A stretch of 64,000 nt of DNA, taken from NCBI GenBank assembly GCA_038503035.1, contig JAVSML010024431.1, positions 620,001 through 684,000 of the forward strand. The letters are read 5' to 3'. Positions 1-13,667 of the stretch are shown here, one piece after another (the stretch's first letter is position 1; each line of letters opens with the position of its first letter). The notes under the pieces were generated by a model. It had not been told where the DNA came from. It saw only the letters and a program-made list of their open reading frames with translations, and did not search any database. The translations under genes and the position numbers were made by a program. The stretch is from Crocodylus rhombifer. Taxonomy: Eukaryota; Chordata; Crocodylia; Crocodylidae.

Positions 1-1484
1 GTTACACTAATATTTCTACTTTTGCTGAAAAAATGGCTTGCAGCAAAAGAAATCTCACCCATGTTAATTGATATTTAATCATATTAACTTGTGGGTGGAG
101 ATATTATGCAGAAGAGGGTGGGGAAGCATTTTAGGGTTTTTTAAAAACCCTTTAGGAAAGAAACGTAGTTACACAGTGACTGTGATTGTAGCCTTTCTTC
201 TGTTCCCATTGTTACTTGCATTTGATTTCAGCTTTTGTCAGACTTTTGCCTCCCGTATTTATGGAATCCATAGACACTTCCTTGAGACTCCATGAAGTCC
301 AAAGAATACTTAGCTAATTTTCAGTCTTCAGAATGAATAAGTGTAAACTATATTGGATTTTCTTAGAAGCATTCTTAATGCCTTGGACTTTTATAGCTGA
401 AAAAGATTAGAGATTGATTGAATTTCAGGCATATCCAATTTGAGTTCATACAAGACTCTCTCTCTCTTGTATCAGCTGTCACAGTCCTGCACTTGGTACA
501 GAACTTCCCTAGCTAAAAAAAAGAAAGGAAGAAATAAAACTTCCAAGAAACTTCATGAGGTTCCAGGCACCCTTGCTGAATGTGAAAGAAATTCATGTAG
601 CTTTAAGTTCCACTTCCTGTTTTACAGACACCGTTGTAAAGACTGATGTTAGTATAGGGCCACACATTGAGAGGTTGGTATATATTGTTTGCATTGATGG
701 TAGGAGTTGACGGTACCTTTTGGGGTCATGTCTGCAGTGTGCTTATGGTGTCCCTCCCTGTCTTCTTTTACTTACTTTTCAATTGTATTGTATGGAGTTT
801 AAACCTCAGCTAAGACTTGTTTATAGGGAAAATTTGTAAGATTAATTTGGCTTAATTTGTCACCTTAATAGACCAGCTCTTGTTGCAGCTTCAAGCTGAA
901 GTTCTTAGTTTTCTTATGAACCAGGTATTTCATGCTGCTTTAAAATCTAAATCCTAATTCTTTCATGAATGTGAAAGAGATGAGACTGCTTCAAGTCTGC
1001 CCCGATGCATTTCCTGCCCAACCATCTCTGAATCATGGGGATGTCTTTCTGAGTAAACAGTTGGTGACCTGTTTTACACTTCCCTTTATTCCAACTTCGA
1101 GTCTTTTTCAGTGTTTACATGTACTATTTCATGTACTTTCGTTGCATTTTTTACAGCAGAAATATTGGGCTGGATTAGAATATTGTGCGCAATATCATCA
1201 ACAATTTGGCCAGTAACTTGTTTTTAAAAGGCTGATTTCTGTACAGATCTAGGCATTCTAGTAGTGAGAGAAATGCAAACGTAAATGAATCCTTAGTTCA
1301 AGATTAAATGTAAATTAGGAAAGTTTGTTTTTAAGTTTGAACAATAAAAAGCGCTATGATCTCCATAATGTCCTAGTATAACTTTCTATTCAGATTAACG
1401 TTTGATGAAAATATCATGTGACTTTTACTCAAACATCAGCTTTGTAAACCTTTCCATCAGAGAATCAGCTGAACTTGTGGAAGC
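1..1484. other. Intronic sequence, nothing recognised
   Basis: The sequence is AT-rich with short random open frames. I see no splice-framed exon, RNA gene or repeat with recognisable ends. Confidence 0.5.
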
Positions 1485-1492
1485 CACCAGAG

Positions 1493-1922
1493 CAGTGGTC
1501 CCCAACTGTTTCAAGTGGGAGATCACCTTTGGCATTTGAAAGCAACCCAAGATCTACTGTGTGCTGCCACCCCCTCCCCTGCCCAGCAGGTAAGTCTGTG
1601 GGTATGGAAGGGGTGGCAGATCGAGATGGAGGGAGAAAAAATTATTTGAGGGTACACCTCCCCAGCAGGTAAGTCCCATTTGGCCGGGGCTGCACTCAAC
1701 TTACCCCTGCTTCTACCTCTGCGGCACTGTTCCTCACTGCAGGGAGCTTCAGTCTAGCCTCCACCCCTTCCCTCCCCCACAGACTGACCCGCTGGGCTGC
1801 AGTGTGCACGTGCATGCATGCAGGCGCTCAGCCCCCCACCCCAGCCTCGGATCAGCTCCAAGAGCCTCCAAGATCTACTGCAAGAGGATAGTGGATCGAG
1901 ATCCACTGGGTGGTGAGCACTG
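1493..1922. mobile_element. Non-autonomous hAT-type DNA transposon
   Basis: The left end reads CAGTGGTCCCCAACTG. The right end, reverse-complemented, reads CAGTGCTCACCACCCAG. The flanking 8-mers caccagag (1485-1492) and gactagag (1923-1930) agree at 6 of 8 bases, as expected for an aged hAT target duplication. The word agatctac recurs near both ends, at about 1550 and 1870. The GC-rich interior codes for nothing recognisable. Confidence 0.72.
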
Positions 1923-1930
1923 GACTAGAG

Positions 1931-4724
1931 GGTATAATATATGCCAGTTTCTGAAGACTGGAATTATTTCTATCCTGGCTAAAAAATGTATTTTTGTCAG
2001 AACTGCAATACCCAGCAGTGAAGTAAAGCAGCCAGTCTGAAACTTCATACATTTTTATAACTTAAATGATCAGTCAGTAAAAGTTCTGAGGCAATTGTAT
2101 GACCCAAGTTTTCTTTCAGCTGGCTCTTCTTGGGAGTGGAGGAGGGAGGCCTGGGCGTGAAGGAGAGAGAGAGTTGGAGGGGAATCTAGAGTATTCAGCT
2201 TTTACTTGCTAAACTTCCCGAGTCTGCACTGGTTATGTCCTATTGAAAGCAGTGGAAGTTAGGTGTGTAAATGTCACTGACGAGGTTCTTTGGGTAAATC
2301 TGGTATTTCTTATTAGACCAACTTAAATAGTTGGAAAAAATCTTCTTTGCAAGCCTGTAAATGCCATTGTGACTTTTGACCTTAGTGCTTTAAAGAGACA
2401 TTTGGTTCAAAAACAAGCCAACAAAAACACTCAGATTATTTAAATTGATTTAAACATCAGTTTCATTTGCTCTTCAATATATTTTATTTCAGGCACATTT
2501 CTTAGCTTAGAAAATAACTAAATACATACTATATTTCCAGGTGTACAGCATCCTAATTGCTGTTGTATATGCAACTGGGGAATCTGCTTTTTTTTTTAAA
2601 GTTCTCTAACAGAATGGAAATAACTAAGGAACTGTCACAAGAAGAACTAAAACCAGCAGAAATTTTAGGCCATGGCCTATCAGACTTTCTTTGAAGGAAG
2701 AACTATTAGTAGAGCTTAGTTAGTGCTCAGGTGCAGATTTAGGATTTTTCTACATGGGAGTGCATTGGAGAATTTGCTGGCACAGGGAGTACAACTGGCT
2801 GTGGAGACCAGAGCTCTTGATGGCAGAGAGCTCCTTGTGCATATGCTACACACCAAAGTGGCAGGCGTAGCTGTACCACTGTGCCACCCACCCCCTATGT
2901 CCTGCTTTGAAGCTAGTGGTTGACACTCTTCTTATTGCTCCATTTAATTAACATAGTAACTATAACTCTTCTGCTAATATAGAAGGAACATATTTCATAA
3001 GAAAGTGTTCTGTAAAGTTTCCATTTAGTCCTACCCAAAATCAGTAAGTTATTGTTATGCAAATAGCCTGGTATGTTCAAGACAGAAGTTTCAAACGTAA
3101 TTTTGTGAGCAGAACCAAAATACCATTTTAAATTGTGGGTTTGCTAAACTAGGATCATGTGACTATATACTGTCTATGGTCTGAAAGTTCTTTTGGTGAT
3201 TATCATTGCTTCAAGATCAACAACAGAGAATTGTTTTAATTACTTAGCAGCTCACTTTTTGGTAAATTGATAAAGCACTTAATATGGGGAGGAGGACACG
3301 GAGACGGGAGGCATACCTAGGACTACAGCTGATTATACCTCTTGTTTGTTTAGTTCATATGCTCAAGTCCTACAGGCAGATGAAGAATGTTAGTTTACCT
3401 GGCATCAAAGTAAAAGCTCAGTTGAAGTGATTCAGGTAATTCACATTTCTCAGAGCCCTTGTTAGGTCTATTTCATTTCTTTAAGCTTTGTCAAAGTTAA
3501 AAGAAGTGGTTTAAATAAAAGTTTGTTCTGCAGAACCTGAATAAAAAGGATCTATAAAGCAGGATGAATCTAGGATGTTCATTTTGAACCCCCTGCATAA
3601 AACAGTAAAAGATCAGGTTGGAACTGCTGCAGGGTCTTGGGCAGGAACACTCAACCTCTCAGAACTCGCAGATGCATGCTTTTTGCTCTTATATGAATTG
3701 GTGTTCAAGTGGGGTTATCACATAGTTTTGAGAATGCAGCATTGTGTGCTGACAGCAGTTGTCAGCTCTCCTCACAATCCAACAGAGCTTGATGTTCTGT
3801 GGGAAAGCATTCTGGCAGCATTTTTATCTACTTTGCATAGCCATTTACATCAGTGCAAAGTGTTCTGGAGCCAAGTACAATCAATTTAAGGATGTATGTG
3901 GCAGATTGATACCCCAGGAACTTGGAGATCCCATATGTTCACCCGAAAGGCGTAGCAAAGGCTGGAGCAGTGCAAATGTGTCATTGTTGTTCTGTTATTT
4001 TTCCAGTATCCTCTCCATCCAGTCCTCGGGGAACGAGGAATTCCTAGAGTTTCAGCCCTTTTTTGTCCTTAGCCTTTCTGCTAAGACTGCCACTTCTGGC
4101 ATTTACTACTAATTGTGTGTATGTATGTTTCGAGCTAGGAATTAGACTTGGACTACGAACATGTTTTCCACAAACTGCGTGTGTAAAAATCTTCATCACT
4201 GGTGATCCAGAAGTTAAAACTGTATTCTGCGTAGTAACCAAAATTACTATGTGGTAAATGTGCATATGTAGATGCATCCAATATACATCTTGAATTGTTC
4301 TTTAAAATCTCTTAGGCCAGTCTTCCAGAAGCAGGTTTCTGCAGTAGATTAGGAGAGAAAATCAATAGTATAATCTCTAACCCTCTCAGACACTTATTCA
4401 CATGCTTAAGTGTACAGATGGGAGAAGTCCTATCAGGTTCAATGACTTTATTCAATATCAGAAGTTAAGCATATACGTGTTTGCAGGGTCCATAGGAATA
4501 GAAACTAAATGGTCCAGGCACACCAAATTTACAGACCCAAGGAGAGCCACAGAACCCAAGGAGTTTCTGTGTGCTTGATCAGGTGCCCAGTCCCAGCACA
4601 CTGCACTGGGTGGGGACAGCACTGGGGCCCAGTCCTGGCATGTGGGGCAGGGAGGAGGCAAGGCCAGGCCCCAGGGCCTGTTCCTAACATATGGGACTCC
4701 ATGAGCCCATGGACTGGCTTCGGC
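1931..4724. other. Intronic sequence with one repeat fragment
   Basis: This holds the repeat fragment at 2282-2358, listed separately, and otherwise plain AT-rich sequence. Two overlapping open frames at 3575-4112 have no recognisable domain. 4500-4700 is GC-rich and repeat-like but has no ends I can define. Confidence 0.45.
2282..2358 (+). repeat. Fragment of dispersed palindromic repeat (TTATTAGACCAAC family)
   Basis: The words ggttctttgggtaaatc, ttattagaccaact and atagttggaaaaa recur in the same order at 19046 and 47872, the last being the fold-back copy. Only one arm is present here. Confidence 0.7.
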
Positions 4725-5019
4725 CATGGTTCTCAACCTTTATAGGCTCAAGGCACCTCTTTATAACTCTTCTTAACTTAGTGGCCTCCATTTCAGAAAC
4801 TATTTTATGTTGTTCTTTAGCTACAGAAAAATAATAGCAATTTTTCTGTTGCAAAGAACTCAGAAAATCCACAAGTCCAAATTTTCTTGACACTGTGGCT
4901 TGCCATTTTAAATCTGGGTTTATCTTGTGAATGGTGTGTTAAGTGTTTGCATACCTAATTGCCTGGTACACCAGAGTACCCTTAAAAGGATTTTTCAGCT
5001 CTGTGGTTGAAAATCACTG
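4725..5019. mobile_element. Non-autonomous hAT-type element (GGTTCTCAACC ends)
   Basis: The left end catggttctcaacc and the right end ggttgaaaatcactg form imperfect terminal inverted repeats of the kind CAGTGGTTCTCAACC, typical of Charlie/hAT relics. No target duplication can be matched. The interior (about 295 bp in all) is non-coding. Confidence 0.72.
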
Positions 5020-8000
5020 ATCTAAGTGCATCTTTTCCTAAATGGTGACTTACACAGAATAACTTAATTCTTCAATCAAAAGGCAAAATACACTGTGTCA
5101 AAAAATATTAGTTATGCAAGCCAATAGCTTTAAAGCTGTTTGTATTTAAGTGATAGGGCAAAAACAGTTTTTTAAATGAATGTGTTGAGTTTTTAGACAA
5201 GATAAAAATAAGAGACAATTATTAGATATACCTTCTTTTTTTAAACGAGGCTTTAACTGAAAGAAACATGCTGCCTTGTCACAATGGAATAAACTTTTGA
5301 GCCATAGTTTTTCAGTAGGTGGGCACTATTCCATAAGCCTGTCAGATGATGGAACTAGTAATTAACCCACATAATGTGAAGATTTATTTTCCTTGAAATA
5401 TAAAAATGTTATTTTAAAATTCCATTGATTTATTTTCAAATTTGATTATGATTTTTGGTTAAAAAAAGCTGTCAACTTATTTTCTGTGGAGAAAATGAGA
5501 AATTGTTTATTTCCCAATGTTGACAAGCATTGCCGTAGTTTGAATAGCTATTCTACTAGAACTATGCCCTGTAAGTCGTCTGTCAAAACATTCCTTCTTC
5601 CAGAATGAAAGGTAATTATTCCACAATAACCTCTCTGCTCCCAAACTTGCCTGCTTTCTAATAGCACTATGCAAGTGTATAAAATAATTTTACTAAATAG
5701 TTTTAAATTCCTCATGGAAAACCAAATGAATATATCGACCAGAAAAAACAAACCCAACTACTGATAACTCTCCCACCAGATTCCACTGTTCTGTAGGGAT
5801 CTGCCTATGAGTTTCTGCTTGGGGAGACACCTTTCTCTTTTTTTGTTTCTTGTGGGAGAAAGGTTGGGTTAGATGCATATTTTATTTTTGACAGTAACAA
5901 TTTCTATTTCAGCAGTGTTTATCTGTGATCTCTACTGGAGTGGCCTAACCTTTGAAATGGAGATTAATTCATTGGGTAGTTAATGAAGTGAACTAGTTAA
6001 ACAAAGACATGATAGGACTGATTCAGATATGTAGCTTCACAGGGCTTGAAGTGTTGTCACAGCTTCCAGTAGGAATCCTTTGCAGGGTCCAACACCATTT
6101 CGACTTGCTGAAGTAGTTGTAGTTGACACTTAGGGAGCTGTAACACAGGTTCTGGTCTGAGAGAGTGAACTGCAGTAGTCCATCCCAGAAGCGATGAAGG
6201 CCCAAGGTCTGACACCCAGTTAGGTGTACTGGGTAACAGCCTATGCCACTGGCTGGTAACCATGGCAGTTACTTTGATACCATAAGAGAGAACTTATTCT
6301 TAAACACTCTGTTTATTAAATGGAACTACGTTAAGCCATCACCCCAGGCAAATGGCATAATAAGATTTATTAAAAATATTGTTGGTTTAATTCTCCTAGA
6401 AGTTTTAAAGCTTGATATGATTCTGGATTAAAATTCTGTGCTTCAGTCCACATACTGTGTCCTCGCAACTCCTTTTGCTCCAGTAATTTAATTCATTATT
6501 TTTAACTTTTACGTAATGTACTAATATTTTGTTCAAGTGAAAGCTACTATATACATTTTGAACAGCCTTGAAGAACTTTCGTGCTTGCGTATTAAAACTA
6601 CATTCGAAACATTTTATATCATTGCAAGAAACATGCTTCTGGATAAGGGGCAAGATTCTGTGCAATAACTAGATCTTTTTAGCAGCAAATTCAAAATATC
6701 TTGCATTTCTTCTCTGTTGTCATCTTATTCATGCATTGGCATACTGTTGCTGGGAGAGGAGTTCTTAATTTGTATTTATTTAAAATGCTTGTGTGTGCCT
6801 GTGTGCGAAACATGTTTTCAGTTGAATTCGTTCAAACAGAAAACCTTCTGAAGGAATCAGTTTGGAGAAATCAAGCAATAATGTGAAAGCTTTACAAAAT
6901 GCTAAATAATTATTAACTAGTAATTTAAGGTAGTTTGCAAGATGATAGTGAAATGGATAAGGTACATCTGAATAGTTTTTTTTTAAATTTTTTTTTTAAG
7001 GGAAATATTTGGAACTGTAAATAATACTTTGATTTGAACGAACTCATCTCTGTCTAGTAAAAGTTTAAAACAAAATGCAGTTTATAGATCTAACGTATCA
7101 TGGCCAGAAAAAACCCCAAGATGAATCTGAGAAGACATTAAATGAAAATTAAAAAATAAAAGGTATGTCCAGGAGGATATGTAAAATGGCACACTTTTTC
7201 CATTAAGCCCAACATTAAGAAACATGAAAATGTGTTTCCCAGTTACTTAAAAAGACCTAGGTAATCTTTGGACACTGTATTTAGATGTGACTGTCACATT
7301 CCTTTAAAAAGCATTGATAAATTATCCTTTGTTTTAGAATTCAGTATTAGGTTTATAAACAGTTGTGTATGACTGTGAGTCTCTTACCATTCAGCATTTG
7401 TGGGGGGGGGGTCATTAAAAATATCATAACAATTATCAGATTTCACATTAAATTTATGTTCTAGATGTTTCACCTGTCCTTGAATTGTTCTGTCTGACAT
7501 CCCCCTTAATCCTGTTCTTTAAAAAGGCTTCTTGTTGTGTGAAATGCCCCTAACAAATAAGCGAACATTTTGGCTTTTTACAGCCTGTATCATCAAATTA
7601 AAAAAAAGGAGGGGGTGGATTTTTTTCCTCTGCTTTCAGGTGTTAGTTAACTTGCAAGTAACAGCAATAAGTTGTTTGTTTGTTTTCTTGTTTAAAAAAA
7701 AAACATTCCTCTTAATTGTTTGTAAAAGGACTTTTGCCTTTCTGACCCCTGTGTAAAAGTTTTTCCACACCATTGCCAGATGCATGATTCCTTGACTTTA
7801 TTTATGCCTGGTACTACCAGTCTTGTATAATGTTACATTCTGAGGTTTGATTTTAGTCATCAATAACACTGGTAGTAGTCAGAGCAATATTTAGATTGGT
7901 GAGTGTTTTGAAAGAAAAAAAATCTTATGCTTTGTTCAAGATTTTGACCCAAACAAGTTAAACTAAATTCTACAGCTGTAGGTAAGTGTGGCCAGAAGAC

Positions 8001-10279
8001 TGGTTCTTTTCTTTTCAATTTAAAGTCTGTAGTTCCAGTTTAAGTTAGTTTATTTTTAAGCACTACCTCCAAAAAGCAAGTGAGGAATTAGTCTTGATAC
8101 CTCACAATTTAAAAAAACAAAAGGAAAAAAAAAGAGAGATTTGTGGAGCACTGAAATATACCTTTCAGCAAGTCTCTTCAGTCTTATCTCTGTCACTTAC
8201 CAATCCTGTATAACAGTTGTATACTCCTCACAAATGCTGTGTAGATTAGCATTCGTAAGGTGCTTTGGATATGTATCATAAAGAAATGTTAAGTATTGAA
8301 TCACTGTGCCACCACTCTGGGGACTTCTCCGTCTTCATCTATTTGCTTATTTTGTACAGTGGTAGTGTTCCAGGGTCACCCTATAACCTTAAAATATCTC
8401 TGCATTCAGCACTTGGATTAAACTAAAATGTTATAAAATGAACCATTTTTCCTTTCCTAAGAAATATGCTAAAACATAGAATCTGATAAGAGAAAATCTT
8501 TTTTTTTCCCTCTCCCCATAGAACTTGTAGCTATTTCTGCTTGGAGCAAATTGTTCTGTGAGCACACAGAGCAGCTGTGCTGTGCTCGCTTTGCTGATTC
8601 TGTGAATGGAAACTTCAGTCTGCAGCACTTGTCTTTGCTTTTACTTACTTCAGACAGTGCAATCAATGTATGGGGTGCACTCATCAGTGATTTACGAAGA
8701 ACAATGGGACATGTCAACTTCTGTCTGTAACCTAAATTAGGCTTCTTGAAAGCCATATTTAAGCATTATGGCAAATATTGAAATACCTTCTCCTATTAAA
8801 GCTGGTAATTCTTAAGAGAGATTCTCCATTTCTATTTTTTCCCTTGGGTTGGTAGGATAATTAAGTTATTAACTACTGAGAGCATTTACAAGGAAAATGG
8901 CCCTTTGCTTGCTTCCAAGAATTTCAGTTTGTTGCTTACTGTGTTGTAGTGTTAAATTCAAAGTTAAAAAAATTTGAGAGATCAGTGAAGCTATTATATA
9001 AGGTATTAGAAGATTTATTTTGCGTGGAGCAAGGAAATGGAGTAGATGGGAAAATGTTTTATGTAAGTAGAGTTTCTTAAAAGAATGCTGGCAAGACTCT
9101 ATAACTAACTGTGGTCCTTACTTGCAAAGGACTTCCCCTTGTAGGGTAAAAGCATTTAATTCCACTCCCCCAAAGAGGCAAGCAATATAATATTTACATT
9201 TTTCCCTGTTCCCTGGTCTGCACCCCAACCACATTTTTACTTCTAGGCAATGAAATAAAACTGTTTACATAAATGTTCTGTTTAGATTGCATGCCCTAAA
9301 TGTACTCTGTTTGCAAGATTTTTTTTGTTCAGGACCTAGAAAGCAAGGCAGCAAACCTCACTGTGTACTTAAAGGCTCATTTTGAAAACTTAAAAGAGAT
9401 TTGGATCTTCTGGCCCTAAACTAGAAAATGTTGTTTGGAAACAGTTTTCTTTCACAGAAAGATTTGTCTGTTTTTGTTCTCTCCTCTCTCTCCCTCTCTC
9501 TCTTTCTCTTCTCGTCACATGGAAAATGTACATTTTATTTATGATTGGGAGTTAGCCTCAGATGTCATGAGGCTATTGACTGCCACTGTCCCTGGAATGT
9601 TGCTTCCTGAAAACTATTATTAGCATGGTAGCTGAGAGAGATGAACAGCTGCCGAGCGTTCGGTTTGAGTCACTGGTTGGGTGGAACTGCATGGAATTCC
9701 AATAGTGATAAGTATAAGAACAAAGGTGGAGCCGCTCTGGAATTTACTTTTGTAAATAGTTAACAGTAGCTCAGTGTCATCCAATTATCATTATTTTCTT
9801 TTAGGACTTATGCCCTCTGTGAGTGGGTAGCTGGGGATCCTTCTACTGGCTCCTTTCCTTGCATTGTTCTTTTCATGTCCCATTACAGTGGCAGTATACG
9901 ATATGCTTGTGCAGTAAGATGAAAGCATAGCTGTGGCATATGCTAGCATACCTGTGTTACCTTGCCTTAAGTTGTATGAGTAACAGTAATAACAGTGAGG
10001 AAGCAAGATTAAACCCACGCTAGCAACTGGAACACAAACTTTGTAGGGACCCTGGGTATATAAACTGTAAAATTCCTAATGTTGAGTCTCCCCGCTGTTG
10101 TTACTTATGAGAGTTAGGTTAAGCTAACTATACTTATGTACTCGAATCCCATCATCTTTGCCTTGCTATATAGCCATAACTAATACTTCTACTCCCCTTC
10201 CCCCCATTTGGTATATTGGATTTTGAGATTTTTGTCTTTAAAGTGGGGATGTGACTTCTCTTTTGCTTTCACTTGCTTT
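5020..10279. other. Intronic sequence, no gene seen
   Basis: AT-rich non-coding sequence with homopolymer tracts, such as G9 near 7401-7410 and a CT-rich tract near 9480-9510. 6040-6240 has a phrase (ctgcagtagtccatcccagaag) that looks like an old repeat, but I cannot name it. I see no exon. Confidence 0.45.
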
Positions 10280-11825
10280 CAACTTGCCAGCGCTGACAAT
10301 CTGCACCCCAGGGTACTCAAGGAGCTGGCGAGCGTCATAGCCCAGCCCCTGGCATGGATCTTTGAAAACTCCTGGCGCTCTGGTGTAGTGCCCGAAGACT
10401 GGAAGAAGGCCAAAGTGGTGCCGATCTTCAAGAAAGGGAGGAGAGTGGATCCGGCTAACTACAGGCCCATTAGCCTGACTTCTATCCTGGGGAAGATCTT
10501 AGAAAAGTTTATTAAGGAGGCCATCCTTGATGGACTGGCCCAGGCTAACATCCTAAGGGATAGCCAGCACGGGTTTGTTGCAGGTAGTTCTTGTTTGATG
10601 AATCTCATTTCCTTCTACGACCAGGTGACCTATCACCTGGACCAGGGAGAAGAGATTGATGTCATATATCTTGACTTCAAAAAAGCTTTTGATCTGGTAT
10701 CCCATGATCACCTCTTGGCCAAACTGGCCAGTTGTGGCCTTGGCTCCACCATGATCCGCTGGCTGGGAAATTGGCTTCGTGGTTGGACCCAGAGGGCTGT
10801 GATTGATGGCAGTCACTCATCGTGGTGCCCTGTGACCAGTGGGGTCCCTCAAGGCTCTGTCCTTGGACCCATACTGTTCAACATCTTTATTAATGATGTG
10901 GACATTGGAGTCAGGAGTGGACTGGCCAAGTTCACCGATGACACCAAACTTCGGGGCAAAGCATCCACGCCAGAGGACAGGCGGGTGATCCAGGCTGACC
11001 TGGACAAGCTCAGCAAATGGGCAGACGAGAACCTCATGGTGTTTAACACCGAAAAATGCAAGGTTCTCCACCTTGGGAGGAAAAACCTGTAGCACCCTTA
11101 TAGGCTCGGCAGTGCTATGTTGGTTAGCACTACAGAAGAAAGAGACTTGGGGGTCATCATTGACCACAAGATGAACATGAGCCTGCAATGCGATGCTGCG
11201 GCTAATAAAGCGACCAAAACACTGGCTTGCATCCATAAATGCTTCTCGAGCAAATCCCGGGATGTCGTTCTCCCCTTGTACTCGGCCTTGGTGAGGCCGC
11301 AGCTGGAGTACTGCATCCAGTTTTGGGCTCCACAATTCAAAAAGGATGTGGAGAAGCTTGAGAGAGTCCAGAGGAGAGCCACGCACATGATCAGAGGTCA
11401 GGAAAACAGATCTTACGATGATAGGCTGAGAGACATGGGACTCTTTAGCCTGGAAAAGCGTAGGCTCAGGGGTGATCTGACGGCCACCTATAAGTTTATC
11501 AAGGGTGACCACCAGGATCTGGGGGAACGTTTGTTCACTAGAGCGCCCCAAGGGATGACGAGGTCGAACGGTCACAAACTCCTGCAAGACCGTTTCAGGC
11601 TGGACATAAGGAAGAATTTCTTTACTGTCCGAGCCCCCAAGGTCTTGAACAGTCTGCCAGCGGAGGTGGTTCAGGCACCTACATTGAACACCTTCAAGAG
11701 TAAATTGGATGCTTATCTTGCTGGGATCCTATGACCCCAGCTGACTTCCTGCCCTTTGGGCAGGGGGCTAGACTCGATGATCTCCTGAGGTCCCTTCCAG
11801 CCCTGATGTCTATGAAATCTATGAA
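10280..11825 (+). mobile_element. CR1 LINE, 5'-truncated, ORF2 reverse-transcriptase region
   Basis: A 5'-truncated CR1 that begins inside ORF2 (similarity to the other copy starts at about 10280-10291) and runs to the CR1 3' terminus tctatgaaatctatgaa at about 11825. The 3' UTR carries ggcagggggctagactcgat and aggtcccttccag, which are CR1 hallmarks. It shares almost all readable codons with the minus-strand copy at 13722-17386, so both belong to one young subfamily. No clear target duplication was found. Confidence 0.95.
10291..11737 (+). pseudogene. CR1 ORF2 C-terminal half (reverse transcriptase), one in-frame stop
   Basis: CR1 ORF2 supplies the reverse transcriptase that copies the element at its target. 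Only the C-terminal part is present. It starts at DNLHPRVLKEL and contains NYRPISLTS, YLDFKKAFD (about 10666), SGVPQGSVLGP and the palm-site region as FTDD (10931-10942), where CR1 elements normally have FADD. The frame is interrupted once, by TAG at 11090-11092 in the context KNL-stop-HPYRLG. It continues in the same frame to the normal end, DAYLAGIL. A C-to-T change of a CAG codon explains the stop. Upstream of 10291 the frame stays open by chance in non-CR1 DNA and its first codon is TTG, not ATG. The endonuclease domain and ORF1 are absent, so it is not autonomous. Confidence 0.93.
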
Positions 11826-12615
11826 CTGTTTCTCTCCCATTTGAGAGAGAGAGAGAGGTGCTGGTGGAAGTAGAGAAGGGAGGGTTGGACTGTGGCCTGC
11901 TGACAGACTGCAGGCATGTACAGCCTAGTCTATACAAATCTAAGGGTTGTTTTTTTCCTCTGAGAGAAATACCAGGCTAATACCAGAAAAGCTCTGTCAT
12001 AGCAACATTGGGAGCAGAATAGAGGAGGCTTTGGCAGCTACCAGCCTTGCATAGACCTGTTTGGAGAAGAGTTAAATGCAGAAGGATTGAGTAATTCCAA
12101 GGAAGATGTGAACACATTTGGCCCCTTTCCTTCTTTTCATCGTATTGGTACTTTTCATGATTGATACTGATCTGTTATTACAGGGAGGGAGTTTTTGCTA
12201 TTTGAAGCCCTGGGAGTTGAAAATGCTGTAATGCCATCGAATTGCTTCTCTTTTCTTTAAAAAAATAATCTTTTTGGCTCTCTCTGAATGCAAAGTAGGG
12301 ATGGTAATACTTGCTTGTAGGTTTTTTCCAAGGTGGCTTGGAGCTCTCGGAAGTCTTTGGTGCATTATTATTTAAGTGCATAATAAATGCAAAGGACAAA
12401 ATCAGAGAAGCTGAGAATTGGTGCTGCTTTTTGTTCTCAAGGACACCAAGATAACTTGCATACTGTAAGGCACAGTTAGAAACCACTGACTTGTTCTGAT
12501 AATTAGATTTCATGAATTTGCTTTAAAAAAACAGAATTTGTTTTATCTGAATTTCATTTTGTGATCTGAATTAATATCTTGTACAGTGTTTTGTGTCTAA
12601 ATCCCTGGTTCTATT
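11826..12615. other. Intronic sequence, nothing recognised
   Basis: Non-coding flank of the CR1 copy with a short GA run near 11845. No further element is seen before the TIR element at 12616. Confidence 0.45.
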
Positions 12616-12977
12616 TACCATGTTTACCCAAATCCAAGACGACTTCGAATTTAAGATGACCTCCCAGTAATTAGAATCTATATATAGAAAATTATACATT
12701 TGTTAAAATTATTCCTTGTATAGAATCTAATTGGTGAAAGGTCATCTCCATTTTTTTCCCTTCCCATGCTGCCTTGACAGGGAAGGCAGTGGCAAAGGTG
12801 AAGGGCCAGACTTATTTCCCTGTCCCCTGCCATCTGCCCTCCAGTGCTCCTGTCTTTGCCTCAGCTTCCTCCCCAGCCCTCCTTACCTTCTACAGCTCTG
12901 CTCCTCCAAGGCAGTCAGCCCATCCCCGGCCCCTCCTCCCACCCCCCTGCCTGTCTTCGATTCAAGTAAATATGGTA
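12616..12977. mobile_element. DNA transposon/MITE with TACCATRTTTAC inverted ends
   Basis: The left end reads taccatgtttacccaaatcc. The right end, reverse-complemented, reads taccatatttacttgaatcg. The match continues into aagac, giving inverted repeats of about 25 bp. The interior is C/T-rich and non-coding. The superfamily is unresolved because no target duplication is clear. Confidence 0.7.
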
Positions 12978-13667
12978 TTTACTGTTACAATTAGATAAAC
13001 CCATTGAAAGCAAATGAGAAGTTGCAATGGCATCAGTAAAAAAGAAAACAACCTAGGATAATTTTTAATGTAAATATTGACCTAGAATTTGCCTAGTCTT
13101 ACACCCATATTAAATCCCCGATAATGACTTCATTTGTTCCATTTGTAGCGTGTTGCTGTGGACTATCCAAAATGTTAGATTATAAACATTTCAGAGTCTT
13201 AAAAAGCAATACACTGTACTCTAATGGAACCTTTTTTTAGAGGAACTTAAAGCATTTGAGAGACATTAGTCTTTCAACATCCTCTGAGGTAGGGTAAATA
13301 TAGATCTTTCTTAGGGAAGGGTGAAGTAAGTTGCAAATAAGGTGATTTATGTCTGGTCATAGAACAAGTCTTTATCAGAGTTTGAGATAGTAATTAAAGG
13401 GTCAGACTCCTAAGCTTATACTAAGCACATTAGAATGCCCTGCCTATAAGCCACGGGGATTATTTTGTGGTTTAACTTCTTTCCCTCAGTTGCTTGTAGT
13501 TGTAACTTTAGGTTTGACAAACTGAGTAACTGTTGTGCAACTGAGAAACCATTTGAATTAAAATTTCTAATAGAAGACTCATTTCAAAAGGTTTTTAGCA
13601 ACATCATGATCAGTTTTGTCCAAAGTCATAATCTTTATTACAATGCCTGAACAAAACTGGCTTTGCT
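12978..13667. other. Intronic sequence, nothing recognised
   Basis: AT-rich sequence between two mobile elements. I see no coding or repeat signal. Confidence 0.45.

Noticed and set aside
3575..4112. Overlapping 104- and 117-codon frames
   Set aside because: No domain, no splice context and overlap in different registers point to chance.
10208..10290. Extra N-terminal codons before the CR1 reverse transcriptase
   Set aside because: The frame opens at TTG in unrelated intron. CR1 similarity starts only at about 10280-10291.
10817..11587. 256-codon minus-strand open frame over the CR1
   Set aside because: It is the complementary strand of CR1 ORF2 and has no independent domain.
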